Part shown: one piece after another, positions 41,589-51,400 of the stretch
How the letters are laid out: each line of letters opens with the position of its first letter
How positions within the stretch are numbered: position 1 is the first letter of the stretch
Virus record (IMG/VR): IMGVR_UViG_3300046616_000314
Coordinates: 222,616 to 286,615 of that record
Origin: a virus
Reading direction: 5' to 3' (one strand)
DNA length: 64,000 bases
Program-made: the position numbers and the translations under genes
Notes under the pieces: generated by a model
Seen by the model: only the letters and a program-made list of their open reading frames with translations
Told to the model about the DNA's origin: nothing
Databases searched by the model: none

Positions 41589-42854
41589 ATGAGTGACCTG
41601 TCGGAAAATGATCACCGTCGTATTGGGCGTGATCTGAAGTTGTTCCACGTTCAAGAAGAAGCCGCCGGAAGCGTTTTCTGGCACGCGAACGGCTGGACAC
41701 TTTTCCGAACTATCGAAAATTATATTCGCGCCAAGCTGGACGCCCGTGGCTATTTCGAAGTCCGCACTCCGCAGTTGTTCACCCGTAAGCTGTTCCAGCA
41801 ATCGGGGCACTGGGACAATTATTCGGACAAGATGTTCTGCACGGGCGATCTTCATAGCTCGTATGAAGACCTGTATCCAGAAATGGCAGACGAACAGTAT
41901 TCGTACGGCGTCAGTGATGCAACTCATGCCATCAAGCCGATGAATTGCCCGGCGCACGTTCAGATTTTCAACGCCGACAATGTGAGCCATAAACAGCTTC
42001 CGATGCGGATGGCTGAATTTGGATGCTGTCACCGTAACGAGCCTTCGGGCTCGCTGCATGGCATCATGCGCGTTCGTCAGTTCACTCAGGATGACGCCCA
42101 CATTTTCTGTACCGAGGATCAGATCAAGAGCGAAACCGCTGCGTTCTGTCGCTTGCTCCTGGGCGTCTACGAGGACTTCGGGTTCACTGATGTCAAGATT
42201 GGCTTCTCAACTCGTCCCGAAGTTCGGGCGGGTGACGATGCCACTTGGGATCGTGCCGAAGCTGCGTTGGCTGAAGCCGTCGAGTTTTGCGGTCTGGAAT
42301 ACGAAGTGTATCCCGGCGAGGGCGCCTTCTATGGTCCGAAGCTGGAATTCGCTTTGAAGGACAGCAAGGGTCGTGAATGGCAATGCGGAACCCTTCAGTT
42401 GGATTTCGTTCTGCCGGAATCGCTGAATGCTCGATATATGGGCGAGGATGGCACTCATCACCGCCCGGTCATGCTGCACCGTGCGATCCTGGGTTCGTTT
42501 GAGCGTTTCATCGGGATTTTGCTTGAACACTATGACGGTGTTCTGCCTAAGTGGCTGGCTCCGGTTCAAGTTGCCGTGGTCGCCATCCGTCAGGATTCGG
42601 TGGGCTATGCGAAGGAAGTTGCGGAGAAATTTAAGTCGTTGGGTCTTCGGGTTGAACTGGATATCCGTGACGAAAATGTCTCGCAAAAAATCAAAGAGCA
42701 TAGTAACATGGCTGTTCCATATATCGTGGCGGTTGGTCCTCGTGACGAAGCGGCACGAAACGTTTCTGTGAGAGAATTTGGTTCTCCGCAACAACGTGTG
42801 GTTAGTTTAGATCAAGGAATGTTTGAAATCGGAAGTGCCTGTAAAACAAAATAA
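41589..42854 (+). CDS. thrS: threonyl-tRNA synthetase lacking TGS and editing domains
   Basis: 421 residues; bacterial ThrRS is about 640. The protein begins at the catalytic domain: DHRRIGRDLKLFHVQEEA and VFWHANGWTLFR. Zinc ligands Cys120 (MNCPAH), His171 (DDAHIF) and His297 (MLHRAILGS) are present, as is motif 2 CCHRNEPSGSLHG. The C-terminal anticodon-binding domain follows from about 315. The N-terminal TGS and the N2 editing domains are missing, so mischarged Ser-tRNA would not be cleared in cis. Preceded by the hairpin/promoter element. Confidence 0.95.
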   Translation: MSDLSENDHRRIGRDLKLFHVQEEAAGSVFWHANGWTLFRTIENYIRAKLDARGYFEVRTPQLFTRKLFQQSGHWDNYSDKMFCTGDLHSSYEDLYPEMADEQYSYGVSDATHAIKPMNCPAHVQIFNADNVSHKQLPMRMAEFGCCHRNEPSGSLHGIMRVRQFTQDDAHIFCTEDQIKSETAAFCRLLLGVYEDFGFTDVKIGFSTRPEVRAGDDATWDRAEAALAEAVEFCGLEYEVYPGEGAFYGPKLEFALKDSKGREWQCGTLQLDFVLPESLNARYMGEDGTHHRPVMLHRAILGSFERFIGILLEHYDGVLPKWLAPVQVAVVAIRQDSVGYAKEVAEKFKSLGLRVELDIRDENVSQKIKEHSNMAVPYIVAVGPRDEAARNVSVREFGSPQQRVVSLDQGMFEIGSACKTK

Positions 42855-42864
42855 GTGAGGTATC

Positions 42865-43137
42865 ATGAGTGCGCCTAACCGTCGAAACGGGAAGACCAAC
42901 GAAGCCTGGGATAAAATGTGTACCAGTAAGACCCGATACTCTGAAGAGTTTTCGGCTCGTGCTGGCGCCTTTCATCTTTTCGAAGTGGGCGAAAAGCACC
43001 GTGATGCTGAAATGTATGTTTATCAGTGTCCAAACTGTCGTGGATGGCACATGACAGGAAAACGAAATCACCTTCCTGCAATCACGTTCTTCGGAATGTG
43101 GGGCGAAACTGAAGAGACCGTGAAAACCACGGCATAG
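42865..43137 (+). CDS. small zinc-binding protein
   Basis: 90 residues with YQCPNCRGWHMTGKRNH near residues 51-68, a Cys-Cys-His-His type site. Basic N-terminus. GTGAGG precedes the ATG. May bind RNA or the ribosome, but nothing proves this. Confidence 0.72.
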   Translation: MSAPNRRNGKTNEAWDKMCTSKTRYSEEFSARAGAFHLFEVGEKHRDAEMYVYQCPNCRGWHMTGKRNHLPAITFFGMWGETEETVKTTA

Positions 43138-43147
43138 GGGTAATAAA

Positions 43148-43612
43148 ATGTCTGTTCTGGAAACAATTAAGGCTGATCAACTCAAGGCGCGTCTGGCTAA
43201 GGACAAGGAAGCAACCTCGTTGCTGACGACTCTGATCGGCGAAGCGTCGAAAATTTCTGAAGAAGATTTCAAGGCTGGTGTGACCGAAGTGTCGGACAAG
43301 CAAGTTCTCGCGGTCATCACGAAGTTCCTCAAGAACGTGACGCAACTGCGCGAATTGCAAGAAGCCGAACTGGTGAAGAAGCCGGGCGACGAGAAGTTGC
43401 AAATTGCCATCGTGACTGCGATGCGCGAGCAAAATATCCTGTCCGGTTATCTGCCGACGAAGCTGACTCGTGAAGCTCTGACGGAAATCATCGCCCGTTT
43501 CAAGTCGGAAACTCCCGAGGCGAACATGGGTCAGATCATGACGTTCCTGAAGACGAACTACGAAGACCAATACGAAGGCAAGATCGCTAGCGAAGTTGCC
43601 CGCTCCGTATGA
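43148..43612 (+). CDS. GatB/YqeY-like protein
   Basis: 154 residues. DQLKARLAKDKEATSLLTTL, AMREQNILSGYLPTKLT and the helical C-terminus NMGQIMTFLKTNYEDQYEGK follow the YqeY/GatB C-terminal family, which in GatB contacts tRNA in the amidotransferase. Standalone YqeY function is uncertain. Next to thrS, in line with a translation-related group. Confidence 0.85.
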   Translation: MSVLETIKADQLKARLAKDKEATSLLTTLIGEASKISEEDFKAGVTEVSDKQVLAVITKFLKNVTQLRELQEAELVKKPGDEKLQIAIVTAMREQNILSGYLPTKLTREALTEIIARFKSETPEANMGQIMTFLKTNYEDQYEGKIASEVARSV

Positions 43613-43815
43613 TGGCTACACGTCTAATCTTGGTTATGTTTGCGGCGAGTCTGGTGATGTTTGTCACCGGACTCGTTCTGCAAATTTTTTGGAACAACGA
43701 CATTCCACGTCTACTAGCTCTCGCGGGAGCCTGTGGATGGTGGATGTCAGCTAGTGCGGCTGAGAGTTTGCATCACTTACGTAGTGATGATACAGACGAT
43801 AAAACCGCCGATTGA
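43609..43815 (+). CDS. small membrane protein
   Basis: 68 residues, two hydrophobic helices (about 5-27 and 33-52) and an acidic tail. Start ATGATG overlaps the previous stop. Ends inside the convergent metallopeptidase gene (65-base overlap). Confidence 0.62.
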   Translation: MMATRLILVMFAASLVMFVTGLVLQIFWNNDIPRLLALAGACGWWMSASAAESLHHLRSDDTDDKTAD

Positions 43816-44509
43816 GTTTCTTCGTATATTCGTCGTTTAATGCCAGGAAGAAATTCTTCGGCATTTCCGGCATGAAACGTCTGGCAAAATTCCCAAAGCT
43901 TTTCAAGACTTCGGTCTTATATTCATCTTTCATGCGTGCCATAGCCGCATCAATATGAGCCACGCCTTGTTGATAGTGGGCGTTGAATTCCACCGGATTG
44001 TTGTAGTATTCTTCGGCTGTCTGACCCTTGTAGGTCTTCCCATCGGCGCCTTTGGCTGAACGTTGCTTGGCAACAGCTTCCAAGCCACGACGATAGTCGA
44101 AGAAGTGAATAATTTCGTGGATCATGGATGACCATGAAATTGAGTACGCAACGTCTACTTCATGCGAGGGGTCGTAATCGACCATTCCAAGCACATAATA
44201 TGTCGAATCTAGAAGTTGCGGATGCTTCGACATCATCAAGCCCTTGGTGCCTGGGCGTTTGGGATCATAACCAAAACCGATGTTGAGTTTCTTGAACGAC
44301 GGCGAGCGCAATCCTAATACGGCGGCTGGGACCGTAAACGTGCTCACACCCTGAATGTATTCCAGATTGATTTCTGGAATTTCCCCTAGTGGAGTATCTT
44401 CGTTGTTTTCGTGAATCCACTTCGCAAACGCAGCCTCAACATGCTTAGCTTGCTTGATCGCGATCAAATCTTGCGCGGGACCTTCGGTAAGGAAATCAGA
44501 TATCTTCAT
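43751..44509 (-). CDS. putative zinc metallopeptidase with prohead-protease-like N-terminus
   Basis: 252 residues. HEIIHFFDY at 131-135 is the HExxH zinc site; YNNPVEFNAHYQQG near 178-190 supplies a likely third ligand Glu. The N-terminus MKISDFLTEGPAQDL resembles T4 internal-protein targeting peptides cut after L/I-x-E before G/A. The zinc site is visible; packaging and injection is inference. Start overlaps the small gene upstream by 14 bases. Confidence 0.75.
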   Translation of the reverse strand: MKISDFLTEGPAQDLIAIKQAKHVEAAFAKWIHENNEDTPLGEIPEINLEYIQGVSTFTVPAAVLGLRSPSFKKLNIGFGYDPKRPGTKGLMMSKHPQLLDSTYYVLGMVDYDPSHEVDVAYSISWSSMIHEIIHFFDYRRGLEAVAKQRSAKGADGKTYKGQTAEEYYNNPVEFNAHYQQGVAHIDAAMARMKDEYKTEVLKSFGNFARRFMPEMPKNFFLALNDEYTKKLNRRFYRLYHHYVSDANSQPH

Positions 44510-44615
44510 AGATGGTCAGCACGCTATTCAAATAGGTCTTGGCTTGTTTTAGGAGTAGCATCCATAAGCCAAAGATACCTGCCGCGATACCAACACCAAG
44601 AAGAATTTGTAACAT
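44496..44615 (-). CDS. 39-residue membrane peptide
   Basis: Reads MLQILLGVGIAAGIFGLWML and LLLKQAKTYLNS before a short charged end. Begins one base after the stop of the upstream gene and overlaps the metallopeptidase start, so it is embedded in an operon. Single transmembrane helix. Confidence 0.62.
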   Translation of the reverse strand: MLQILLGVGIAAGIFGLWMLLLKQAKTYLNSVLTIYEDI

Positions 44616-44616
44616 A

Positions 44617-45159
44617 CTAAACCTCAAACTTGGCATCAGTGTCTAAGTTATATTTAGGCTTAGGTGCTTCAATTTCGGACCAATACTCAATCTCGCCACG
44701 CGCGTATACGCGAGTATTAAAGATCGTTGCTTCTTCAACCGATTTCACGGCGCGACCATCATCCGCTCTCACAAACAAATGCCCGGTTTTCGGATTGAAA
44801 CGCAATTCTACACCGTCCAGGGATGGGTCTGTATGGCTCAGAGAGCCCGCTACAGCCGCCATAGGAAATTTGGCATGTCCGTTCACGATGGACACTCTAG
44901 CGGTCTGGTTGACCACGAAATAGGCTTCTGTGAGGGTGACTGCGATGTCGTACCCTACTGCCTTCGCGGTTGGCGATCCATTCGCGTGAACTGTTTGGAG
45001 AAAATAAAATTTTTCATCTTTTTCGATGCGAGAATTCAAATTTAGCCGAACAGCAACATGGGTTCCTGTAGCCAAATCTCGATTATGAAAAAGTTTCTTG
45101 CGTAAGCGTGATGCAACCACACGGGAGTTGGTCACGTCGGAATCTACAATGGGCAACAC
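44617..45159 (-). CDS. unknown protein, first gene of minus-strand operon
   Basis: 180 residues from GTG 45159 without a convincing Shine-Dalgarno. Beta-rich, with N-terminal basic part SRLRKKLFHNRDLATG. It lies 14 bases after a structured small RNA with its own promoter, which may also serve as its leader. Confidence 0.68.
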   Translation of the reverse strand: MLPIVDSDVTNSRVVASRLRKKLFHNRDLATGTHVAVRLNLNSRIEKDEKFYFLQTVHANGSPTAKAVGYDIAVTLTEAYFVVNQTARVSIVNGHAKFPMAAVAGSLSHTDPSLDGVELRFNPKTGHLFVRADDGRAVKSVEEATIFNTRVYARGEIEYWSEIEAPKPKYNLDTDAKFEV

Positions 45160-45172
45160 GGTAAAATACTTT

Positions 45173-45348
45173 CAAAAAATCTACCTGACAGTAGGGATCG
45201 GTCCATCCCATAGCCTTCCGGTAATATAACCGAAGGGGGTAGTCTCCTACGACCATCGCTCTACGGATTAGGTCAGCCATCCGAGAGCCCTATACGGGGG
45301 CTCCGTCCGCTCGTTTGGTATTCTGCGTCAAACGTATCGCAGACCAAA
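45173..45348 (-). ncRNA. structured small RNA of about 175 bases
   Basis: On the minus strand a TTGTCG (45380-45375), 17-base spacer, TACAAA (45357-45352) promoter starts RNA near 45346. At least five perfect or nearly perfect hairpins follow: TTTGGT-CTGCG paired with CGCAG-ACCAAA (45314-45348), GAGCCC/GGGCTC (45285-45303), CGGAT/ATCCG (45264-45283), CCTTCGGT/ACCGGAAGG (45214-45236), GGGAT/ATCCC (45194-45209), then CTAC/GTAG and six U. No ORF; not a tRNA. It may act alone or as a leader of the gene at 45159. Confidence 0.7.
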
Positions 45349-45383
45349 TTTTTTGTACGATATTTTTTGGTAAACGACAAGGC

Positions 45384-45412
45384 AAAAAAGAGCCCGCCGA
45401 AGCGGGCTCTTT
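45384..45412 (-). terminator. terminator of the 3445-residue adhesin gene
   Basis: AAAGAGCCCGC / GCGGGCTCTTT, eleven pairs, and a T6 run on the minus strand. Confidence 0.9.
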
Positions 45413-45415
45413 CCT

Positions 45416-48400
45416 TTAGAAGTTGCCGAGTTGTCCCGGCGGTGTGAATGGTGTGACATAACGAGCCACGCCCTTTGTGATTCTGATGTCATCCAAATAA
45501 CCGTTGAGGTTAGCGGTATAGGATGCAACCGGATTACCACCTAGCAATAGCGCGCTTCCGGTTCCGCTTGGGAACGAGAATGACGATGTTTGTGAACCGA
45601 CGAGATTTCCATTCAAGTAGCAACGGAAAACGCCCGATTGTCTGACAATGGCAATGTGATGCCATGTATTAACAGGGATGCTTGCCGATGGGCTGAACGT
45701 AAACGTGCTGCCCGAACCGCTATAGAACGAGATAGCAGTTCCCGCCGAAGCAGTAGGACCGCCGACGTGTAAGCTCCAAACGCTTGCAGTGGAAACGTTT
45801 GTTGCAGCAGGCGGTGAATAGTGCAGTAGTTGTGAACGATAGTCGCCGCCGCCAGCAGCAGTCAGTGCAGTAATATTGAACCATGTTTCCATGGTGAAAT
45901 CACCGGTTCCGAAATCTAGACCAGCGGTAGGGTTGGTCTGGCTTTGAGTGATAGTTTGAGTAACGGTACCTGGGAAGGATACCGAAGAGTTACCAAACTG
46001 CTTCTTAACCGTCGAGATCGATGCGCCATTGGCGGTAAAGGTACAGTTGCCAGTAGAATCGGTAAGAGTGCCTTCACCGTTTACGAGAACGCTAACGCTC
46101 GCGTATTGCGGATCATCATTCGGAAGCAATGTGAATTGTTGCGTCGGTGGTGTGAAGGTTCCGCTATAACGAGATACGCCATTGGTGATACGAAGATCGG
46201 TAATGGCTCCGTTATATCCGTAGTTCGCCGGGACTTGTTCATAACCACCAAGACCGATGCGCGCGGAGGTTTGACCCCAATCCGATACTGTTCCGTTTGT
46301 TGAACCGACCGCGACACCATTGACCCAAAGGGTAGAAAGTGTACCCGAGCGAGTAAGAGCAATGTGAGTCCACGTGTTGAGCGGGATAACCGGACCAACG
46401 ATGCGGTCAACCGCTGATTCGCGCAGAACCAATTGTTGCGAAGCATTGACACCGATGAAGTAACCCGGTCCTGAACCGTTCGGGTTGTTGGACAGATAGA
46501 AACTATACAGACCGTTCGGTGGCGCCGCCGACGCTGGTTGAATTTGGTGAATCCACGCTTCGATGGTATAGGCGCCAGTCATTTGAGGAATGCCGCCGAC
46601 ATACGAGAAATTACCAAACGAGAAACCAGCCGTTGTTTGATTGCCCCACTTGCTTACCAATTGGGTCAATACACCGCCACCGCCTTGAATGGTGATAGCC
46701 TTGCCCGAAGAACGTTCGGTCAATTGTGCGCCTGGGTTGCCGATCATTGGCATCTGAACAATAGTATTCGCCAGATACGGGTCAACGACAACGTTATATG
46801 TAACAACCGCATTTGACGTAGAAGATGCATTGGTCGCGGATACCGTGGTATTGTAAACCGTAGTATTCGATAGGAATGGCATCTTGCCTGTCAGCAACGA
46901 ACCGTTGGCAATAAGACCGGTTGGTTCATTTGCCAACGTGAACGAGTTAGCATTGAACGTTGCGCTATAGTTCAAGACGGCGTTCGAATACGCTGTTGTA
47001 TTGTTCAACAGGATTTGCGGAGCCGTGTTTGGTTTGTTAGGCAACGGTTGTGTCGGCGGTGTGAAGTTCGCTGTATAGCGACCAACGCCCTTCGTATAGC
47101 GGAAGTCATTGGTGAAACCAACGTGACCAGCGGACGCGGCTTGACCTTCATAACCACCAACTGTCAGTCGTTGTGTGCTGGGGCAGAACGTTCCAACGTA
47201 TACTTGGCTCGTACCGATCAAGTTACCATTCATGAAGAAATAGCTGGTGCCCGCAACACGTGACCATGCAAGGTGGACCCATTGATTCAGCGGGAAGGTA
47301 ACGCCAGCGCCGCCACCGATAATGTAATCGGTCGTCGGAACGTAGAAGCGCAATTGACCAGCCAAGTTAGTATACATCAGTGTATCGTTTGCAGTAGTAG
47401 TAGTGTAGGAGCCAAAGAACGCATCATATGCTGTAGCATACGCGGTTTTGTAGAACCAACCTTCAACAGTGAAGTTACCGGGTGAAGACAGTACGCCACC
47501 AGTATTGGTAACGAATGCATAGTTGTTAGCCAATGTTTGGAACGACTGTGTTCCCCACTTGCTTTGTGTTGCAGACAACACCGGAGTACCGGTTGTGGTA
47601 ACGGACTTACCAGTAAGTTCGGCTGGGACAGTTCCAACAGTACCGTACATCGGCATCATAGCAACGACGTTAGCATAATAGGTGTCGAGAATTTCCGAAT
47701 CGACCGCTTGGAAATTAATAACACGGTCGGTGTAGAATACGTCAGCAAGAGCGCGAACCGTTACGTTAGCAGTAGCCGCAGTAGTATTTGCGAATGTTAC
47801 AGCCATTGTACCGGTAGTGCTGTTAATTGTAGCAACGCCCGGCGGCGTGCTTGAAGCAATCGTATAGGTGATCGCAGCCGAAGTATCAACCGATGTCGCG
47901 GCAATAGTCTTTTGAATAACCGAGTTTGCGTAACCAACCGCAGTATTAGCCGAAGGAGTATTCGTAAAGATCGGGTTCTTGATGATACCACCCAAGCGAC
48001 CTGGGGGAGTGAAGTTCGTAGTATAACGAGCATTGCCGTTAGTAATACGAGCATCATCCATGAAGCCGTTGTACGGAGAAGTCCAGCTAGTTACGTTAAT
48101 TCCACCAAACTGAATGAAACCGTTGGGCGGGAAATACATAGAAGCCGTAGGACCGGTGAATGCATTGGTTGTGGTTCCAACGTTTACGCCGTTGAGGAAG
48201 TGCAACATATTTGCACCGCTACGAACGAACGCAACGTGATGCCATGTGTTCAACGGGAATGTCGCTTCGGAGAACGTAGCCGCCGTATTGAGCATCGCCG
48301 CGCCACTATTGGATTGGTCACGGGCTTGGAAACCCAGACCGCTAACACCGGTAGCAGTACCGCTTAGGTAGAAGCCCATTGCGTTATATGTATTTACGGT

Positions 48401-51400
48401 CGATCCATCGGTTAGATTCCACAGACAGCCAGAATAACCCGCATTCGATGTATTGGTCAGACCGGGTGTATAAACCCACGCTTCGAAAGTCCAATCGTTT
48501 GAGCCAAAGCTGAAGCGTGGGCTTGGTGTTGTGCGAGCAATAGTTCCGACTTGGCCATTGAAGGACAAGCTTGCTGTGCCATATTTGTATGTCGATGTCG
48601 AACGTGTGGCAGTGAACAACGTGATTGTTTTACCAGTAGCGTCAACCAGATCATCTTGATAGAGCAAGACAACGTTGGAATAGAACGGATCGGCTGTTTC
48701 GGCAATAACGGTGATGTCTCGAATTGGCGCGGTACGTGACTTGCTGTCTGTCGCCATAAAGCTAACAGTTGAAGCATTGCCAACGGTCGCGGGAGCATTA
48801 CCGGTCAGTGCGCCAGTGGAGTCAATACCGATACCCGAAGTCGTGGCATTGGCTAGACCGTAGGACACTGTAGTATTTCCAAACGAAGCAGCGGTATATG
48901 CCACCTGAATTGGAGCATTGTTCGCAACGTATACTGTTGTGCTTTTCGAATTCCAGTACGGTTGAACGAAAGAATTCCAGCTTGGGGTGAAGTTGGTATT
49001 GTACTTCACGGTTGACCAAATATTCATCGAACGAATCAAGAGGTTCGAAATGTTATTGATAGTACCAGCGTTGCCGTTGTTGTAGTTACCGATAGTCATG
49101 GTATCACTATCGAAATATGTCAATGCAGGCGTGGTAACAGCACTTGATGCCACGTTTACACCATCGGCGTACAGATAGATCGTTGAGTTAATTTTGACCA
49201 CGGCAAGGTGATGCCAAGTATTCAGAGACAATGTTCCGAACGAATTGGTAACGTTGTTGTAAACGTTCTTCCATTGGTTATCCGCTGGATCATAATAGAC
49301 GAAGAATTTAGCTGTAGAACCAATACCGAATACAAAGCGAGTATTAGTAGCACCCGGCGATGCCAGTGGGTTCAACCATACTTCGTAAGTGAAATCGCCA
49401 ACCAGCGCACGGATAGAAGAAGTATCCGTGGTCATTTTGGTGACGGTTTGGTTGTAGTAAGCAGCGGTATCGCCCGAATAACCTGGGGCGGCAACCATGG
49501 TCGGACCAGTGGCATAAGTAGTGACCGCCGCAGTACCAACGTCAGGAGCCAAGTTAGTATAGGTGACTCCGGTCGCGCGGTTCAAACGCCAGCTAAGAGC
49601 AAGAGCCGGGGTTGGGAACACGGACGGGATTACGCTAAAGGTACGAGTAGATGATTTGTTACCGTTGCCTTCTGTTTTCTGAATACCAAAGGCATAGCCA
49701 GTTGGACCAGCCGCGTATGGCAAGGTCCCGGTGATAGCACCGGTGTTGGCGTTCAAAGTCAGAGTGGACGGAAGGGCGCCGCTTGTAACTTCGTATAGTG
49801 CGTAGCCGAGGTTGTAAGGATCGGTAGCGGAGACAACAACGTTCGCTGTCGATTCTTCGGTAGTTGTCGCCAGGGCGCCCGCCGGGGTGTTCCACAACGG
49901 AGCATTACCATATGGGAATTCAGGTACGACATACGACGCGCCCGAATAACGAGCAACATCTGTCAAACGAACATCATCGGTGTAACCACGGAATGTCCAA
50001 CGCGGGCTTGCACCCGTACCGCCGATGTTGAGACCGGCAGTAGATGTTGCGCGTGTAATGGCTGCGTTGGAAACACGAGTGCCATTGACGTAGGTTTGGA
50101 CAGTAGAGTTACTTACGGAATATGAAACATTAAACCATGTATTCAGTGGAACAGCAGCAGCCGAGTTACCAATGCTTACTGCACTTGTGCCATTGTATGT
50201 GAAGAATTCAACCTTGCTTGTAGCATTGCTGACACGTGCGCTGAAGTATTCACCGACGCTAGCTGTTTTGTAGAACAAATAGTTGTAGCTTTCAGCAGCG
50301 GTCGGATAGGCAGTGAGATAGAACCAACCTTCAACGGTGAAACTACCCGATGTGGTATTTTGATTTGTACCTGTCGCAGCCGCCGGAATAACCATCGCAG
50401 TTGCATTAGACATGCGAGCCGAAGCAGCACCAAACTTGGAAACAGCCGACGAAGTATTAACCGCGCCAATTTGTTGAGTATAAGTGCCGTAATAATCTTG
50501 TAACGGCATTTGATTTTGAGACGGCGTGAAATTAGATGAATAACGCGACGTGCCTACGGTCATACGAATGTCATCGAATTTACCGAGGAAATTGAAATTC
50601 GATAGACCAGTTCCACCAGCAACGAATGTTGTCGCACTAGTCAAAGTACCATCATAGTAATTGGCTGGGGCTCCTTGCGAAACACCATCAACGAACAAAG
50701 TAACCGCCGTTCCGTTGGAACACATTGCCACATGGTGCCAATCCGTAATATCCGAAATTGCAGCATTCGATACCAAGATACCAACGGTATTTTCCAGAAT
50801 GCGAATGGTGTTATTAGTTAGGAATTCCATACTAATAGTATTCGGAAGACCCTGACCGCCAACAGCCACAATACCTTCACGGTTTACACCCAAGCGGTCG
50901 CGCTTAAGCCAGAATTCTATTGTAAATGGCTTATTATCCAACGATGATGGTAGAGCAACGACCGCAGTCGAGCTATTTTCCGCAGCAATAAGGCAACCAC
51001 TACCGTATTTGGGAGCCGTGGTCCCGACTGTACCAACACCCGAGTTTGTATATCCGGCGTAGTTTATGGTATCGCCATTGAAAGGTAGGAACACGACGAC
51101 ATTTGCCCACTCAGAATCGGGCATCGAATCGAAGTGGTTGAGATATGTAACTTTGTCAGAATTTTGGTCGAGATAGCTTGTGTCGTTCTTGACTGTGAAG
51201 TTGAATGTCTTTTCAGACCACTTGCCCCAAACGTCAGTAGCGCGGGCAGTGAATTCCGCTCCAAGATCGTTGTTTGTGCTAGGAGCCAGACCACGAACGG
51301 CGCCATTCGAATACAGGGTAATCGTGCCCGGCAATGCAGGGCTGTTGACCATGGTATAAGTGACAGCATCACCATCGGGATCGGTGGCAAGTAATGTAAC

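Noticed and set aside
45173-45348. tRNA pair in the 45.2-45.35 kb spacer
   Set aside because: Hairpins lack the T-arm sequence and the spacing of a cloverleaf.
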